The notes beneath the pieces are model-generated. The model was not told the DNA's origin, did no database searches, and saw nothing but the letters and a program-made list of their open reading frames with translations. This document shows positions 61,572 to 64,000 of a DNA stretch of 64,000 nt, one piece after another; position 1 is the stretch's first letter; the number at the start of each line of letters is the position of its first letter. Origin of the DNA: Hyphomicrobiales bacterium (GTDB lineage Bacteria > Pseudomonadota > Alphaproteobacteria > Rhizobiales > NORP267). Location: NCBI GenBank assembly GCA_021775855.1, contig JAJFGZ010000005.1, positions 1 to 64,000 of the forward strand, given 5' to 3'. The translations under genes and the position numbers were made by a program.

Positions 61572-63706
61572 TACGCCGCCTGCCCGCCCTGCAGCCAGCC
61601 GATCACGCGGCTGCGCACGCCAAAGAGCATCCGGTCGAGCAGGTTCGGGTTCTGGATGATGGTGGTCTTGTGGAAGGACGGGCATAGGATCGCGGCGTGG
61701 GCCACCTCGCCGCAATTGCCGCAGCCGATACAGCCGTTGGTGACATGGGCAACCGGATCCTTGCGCAGGGGATCGCGGCTCTCCTTGATGGTCAGGGTGG
61801 GACAACCAGACAGTCTGATACACGAATGATCGCCGGTGCAGGTCTCTTCATCGACGCCGAACCGGACCCGCTCGACCCGTTTGCCGGATTTCAGCGCAGC
61901 GGCGATTTTTGGTTTGATGCGGCGCTGGCGGGCGAGCATGCATTCGCCTTCGGCGATGATGACGCTGAGGCCTTTTCTGGTGCTGGTGATGGCCCGCTTC
62001 AGGCTGGTAATCATCTTGCCCACACTGAAAGAATCGACGCGCTCTATCTGTGTGACGCCGATACCGCGCAGCGCCTGTTCGATGCTCATACCAGTTTCCA
62101 TGTCGCGGGCATTTGTCCCGGTCGAAGGGATATGCTGGTGCCCGGTCGCCGACGAATAGCCGTTGGCGACGATGACCAGTACGCCGTCATCCTGGTTGAA
62201 TATGTGGTTGGCAACGCCGGTTGTGAGGCCGTTGTGCCAGAACCCGCCATCGCCCATGATCGAGACAACCTTGCGCTTCATCATCGACGATAGTCCCGTG
62301 GATGACGCCAGCCCGAGCCCGTATCCAAGCACCGTATTGCCGAGGTTGAAAGGCGCCAGAGCCGCAAAGGTGTGGCAGCCGATATCGGCGCTGATATGCA
62401 CCTTGCCGACCTGTTCCTCCACCAATTTAAGGGCGCTGAAGATCGGACGTTCCGGGCAGCCGGTGCAGAAACCGGGCGGACGCGCAGGGACCGGCTGGCC
62501 GAGAATATCGGCGGCCCTGGCCTGGATATTGTCCATTTCCTTAACCGCCTTGGCAATGGGCCCGAGGGCGGTTTCCGCTGAGCGGTGTTTCTTGAAAAAG
62601 TCCGACAGGCCCCGGAGCATGGCTTCGCCGTTCAACTCGCCCGCCATGAGCATCACATCGCCGCCTGAAACCTTCGTCTTGATGCTGCGATCCAGCACCA
62701 GCGACTTGATCTCATGCTCCATAAATTTCGGCTGTCCTTCCTCAACGATGAGGACCGCCTTTTTACCCTTGCAGAAATTTGCAATTTCGTCGGGCACCAA
62801 AGGATAGACGACGTTGAGCACCAAAAGCGGAACATCGGTCTTGCCGAATTCGTCAGCTAGCCCGAAGGCCTGCAGCGCCCGGATCACGCCGGTATACATG
62901 CCGCCCTGGACGATCAGCCCGGTTTCCTTGACCCGGCCTTTGTGCAATTCGTTGAGTTTGTTTTTGGCGATGAACTTGATCGCAGCCGGCCAGCGCACTT
63001 CGATCTTCAGCTTTTCCTGCACATAGGTCGATGGCGGCAGGCTGATGTGGTCCTGATTATAATACGGCTCTTGGATCGGGTTGTTCAGGGACAGATCGGC
63101 AGCCACATTGTCGCGCGCCTCGAACCGTCCGCTCATATGGCAGACCCTGGCACGCAATTCCATCATGACCGGGGTGTTGGTGGCTTCCGACAGTTCGAAC
63201 GCCTTTTCGGTCAGATCGACGATTGTTTTGAGGTCCGGTTTCGGGTCGAGCAGCCAGACCTGGGATTTCATGGCGACCGCGTGGGTGCGCTCCTGGATAA
63301 TGCTCGAGCCTTCCCCGTAATCCTCGCCAAGCACGATCAACGCGCCACCGGTCACGCCAGGGGATGCCAGATTCGACAAGGCGTCGGAGGCCACATTGGT
63401 GCCCACAATAGATTTGAACGTCACAGCGCCGCGGATCGGGTAATTGATCGACGCGCCCAACATGGCAGCGGCACCCGCTTCGTTAGCGCAGGTCTCCAAA
63501 TGGATGCCCAATTCGTCGAGGATATCGCGGGCGTCGTTGAGCACGTCCGTGAGGTGCGAGACCGGGGCGCCCTGGTAGCCACCCACATAGGAGACTCCTG
63601 ACTGTAGCAAGCCCTTGGTGACGGCAAGGATGCCTTCGCCTTCGAAGACTTCACCTGCCCCGACACGCAGTTGCTTGACTTCTTTCGCGAACGATCGCTC
63701 TGGCAT
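61571..63706 (-). CDS. iorA: Indolepyruvate ferredoxin oxidoreductase alpha subunit
   Basis: This 711-aa thiamine-diphosphate enzyme decarboxylates aryl 2-oxoacids to aryl-acetyl-CoA with ferredoxin as acceptor. Visible are the pyrimidine-domain segment GYQGAPVSHL, the TPP-binding IMGDGGFWHNG with TGHQHIPS, GFCTGCPERPIF and two C-terminal iron-sulfur motifs (CTGDHSCIRLSGCP and CIGCGNCGE). ATG 63706 follows GGAG by 10 nt. It follows an aryl-CoA ligase-like gene on the same strand. Confidence 0.93.
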   Translation of the reverse strand: MPERSFAKEVKQLRVGAGEVFEGEGILAVTKGLLQSGVSYVGGYQGAPVSHLTDVLNDARDILDELGIHLETCANEAGAAAMLGASINYPIRGAVTFKSIVGTNVASDALSNLASPGVTGGALIVLGEDYGEGSSIIQERTHAVAMKSQVWLLDPKPDLKTIVDLTEKAFELSEATNTPVMMELRARVCHMSGRFEARDNVAADLSLNNPIQEPYYNQDHISLPPSTYVQEKLKIEVRWPAAIKFIAKNKLNELHKGRVKETGLIVQGGMYTGVIRALQAFGLADEFGKTDVPLLVLNVVYPLVPDEIANFCKGKKAVLIVEEGQPKFMEHEIKSLVLDRSIKTKVSGGDVMLMAGELNGEAMLRGLSDFFKKHRSAETALGPIAKAVKEMDNIQARAADILGQPVPARPPGFCTGCPERPIFSALKLVEEQVGKVHISADIGCHTFAALAPFNLGNTVLGYGLGLASSTGLSSMMKRKVVSIMGDGGFWHNGLTTGVANHIFNQDDGVLVIVANGYSSATGHQHIPSTGTNARDMETGMSIEQALRGIGVTQIERVDSFSVGKMITSLKRAITSTRKGLSVIIAEGECMLARQRRIKPKIAAALKSGKRVERVRFGVDEETCTGDHSCIRLSGCPTLTIKESRDPLRKDPVAHVTNGCIGCGNCGEVAHAAILCPSFHKTTIIQNPNLLDRMLFGVRSRVIGWLQGGQAA

Positions 63707-63856
63707 TTGGATGCATCTCCTGATCGCAAGCCTGGCCCGGTTTATGACTATCCAGGCCAAGGATGTCTGACCGGGATGGTGTCACGAAATGTGGCGGCGC
63801 TTCAAGTGTAATCAGGAAACGAAGTTCCACTTGCGAGAGCAAGCCTGTCTGACTGG

Positions 63857-64000
63857 TCAATCGTTCCGGTCGGGCATGTTCAGCAATTGCTGACGGTCTA
63901 TCTTGCCCGTGCCGGTTTTCGGTAAGTTTTCAACGAAAACGACGATGCGGGGGTACTTGTAGGGCAGCAGGCGGTCTTTCACAAAAGCCTGCAGGCCCTT
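63857..64000 (-). CDS. AMP-forming acyl/aryl-CoA ligase, C-terminal fragment (runs off window)
   Basis: The last 47 codons carry the C-terminal subdomain: [34 protein letters not shown], with the catalytic lysine in [15 protein letters not shown] resembles benzoate-CoA ligase-type enzymes. It lies 150 bp upstream of iorA on the same strand, a pairing that suggests aryl-acid metabolism. Only the C-terminal end is visible, so the substrate class is uncertain. Confidence 0.75.
   Translation of the reverse strand, partial: KGLQAFVKDRLLPYKYPRIVVFVENLPKTGTGKIDRQQLLNMPDRND

Noticed and set aside
61572-61823. Upstream extension of iorB
   Set aside because: It reads through the end of iorA in another frame; the ATG at 61571 is coupled to the iorA stop.

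Overview
The window is GC-rich and gene-dense and looks like an alphaproteobacterial chromosome, probably a free-living, Rhodospirillales-like, often marine type. The evidence is the gene content (glcDEF with malate synthase, lutABC, TRAP and Pot-type ABC importers, many acyl-CoA enzymes), a tRNA-His lacking the encoded G-1 and carrying A73 (the alphaproteobacterial identity variant), and a HisRS-like N-terminus at the left edge. No rRNA, CRISPR array, insertion sequence, phage or integration site was seen.

Left third (1-16.2 kb). A partial hisS and an isolated cheZ are followed by a small secreted protein and an L,D-transpeptidase with a strong terminator. Next comes a glyoxylate module, glcD-glcE-glcF-aceB (glycolate to glyoxylate to malate), divergent from a LysR gene and sharing a perfect T-N11-A dyad with it. 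lutABC (lactate oxidation) follows the LysR gene. Then come a conserved protein of unknown function, a Bcr/CflA exporter, an acyl-CoA dehydrogenase and a DUF1194 protein.

Middle (16.2-38.4 kb). A potA-potD-potB-potC-like polyamine/opine importer has a perfect hairpin between potD and potB. It is followed by an AsmA protein, acetoacetyl-CoA synthetase, an orphan Fe(III)-type permease with a bacterioferritin lacking the haem-ligand Met, a PAS histidine kinase, tRNA-His, exbB-exbD-exbD-tonB, a predicted HExxH protein and a JmjC/cupin oxygenase. The most unusual locus is here: five paralogous small genes (35.2-38.4 kb) encode Tat-signal proteins. Four of them carry strikingly regular Asp-rich (DPYDNDPYDD type) mature parts. 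Each gene has its own promoter-like sequence with a 17-nt spacer, and three have clear terminators.

Right third (38.5-64 kb). A 15-kb, 13-gene, tightly overlapping minus-strand operon encodes two MaoC hydratases, a thiolase, HyuA/HyuB, an acyl-CoA dehydrogenase, a two-subunit B12-dependent mutase, a three-subunit molybdenum hydroxylase, a class III CoA-transferase and an SDR. Divergent from it are a TetR gene, an EthD-like gene and a TRAP importer (dctPQM). Three copies of one 18-bp operator (TTTTAC-N6-GTAAAA) tie these units into one predicted regulon: uptake and degradation of an unidentified carboxylate, possibly cyclic or N-heterocyclic. The window ends with a second TetR/GST pair that has a well-formed promoter and operator, a double cupin, and an iorA-iorB pair downstream of an aryl-CoA ligase-like gene that runs off the right edge.
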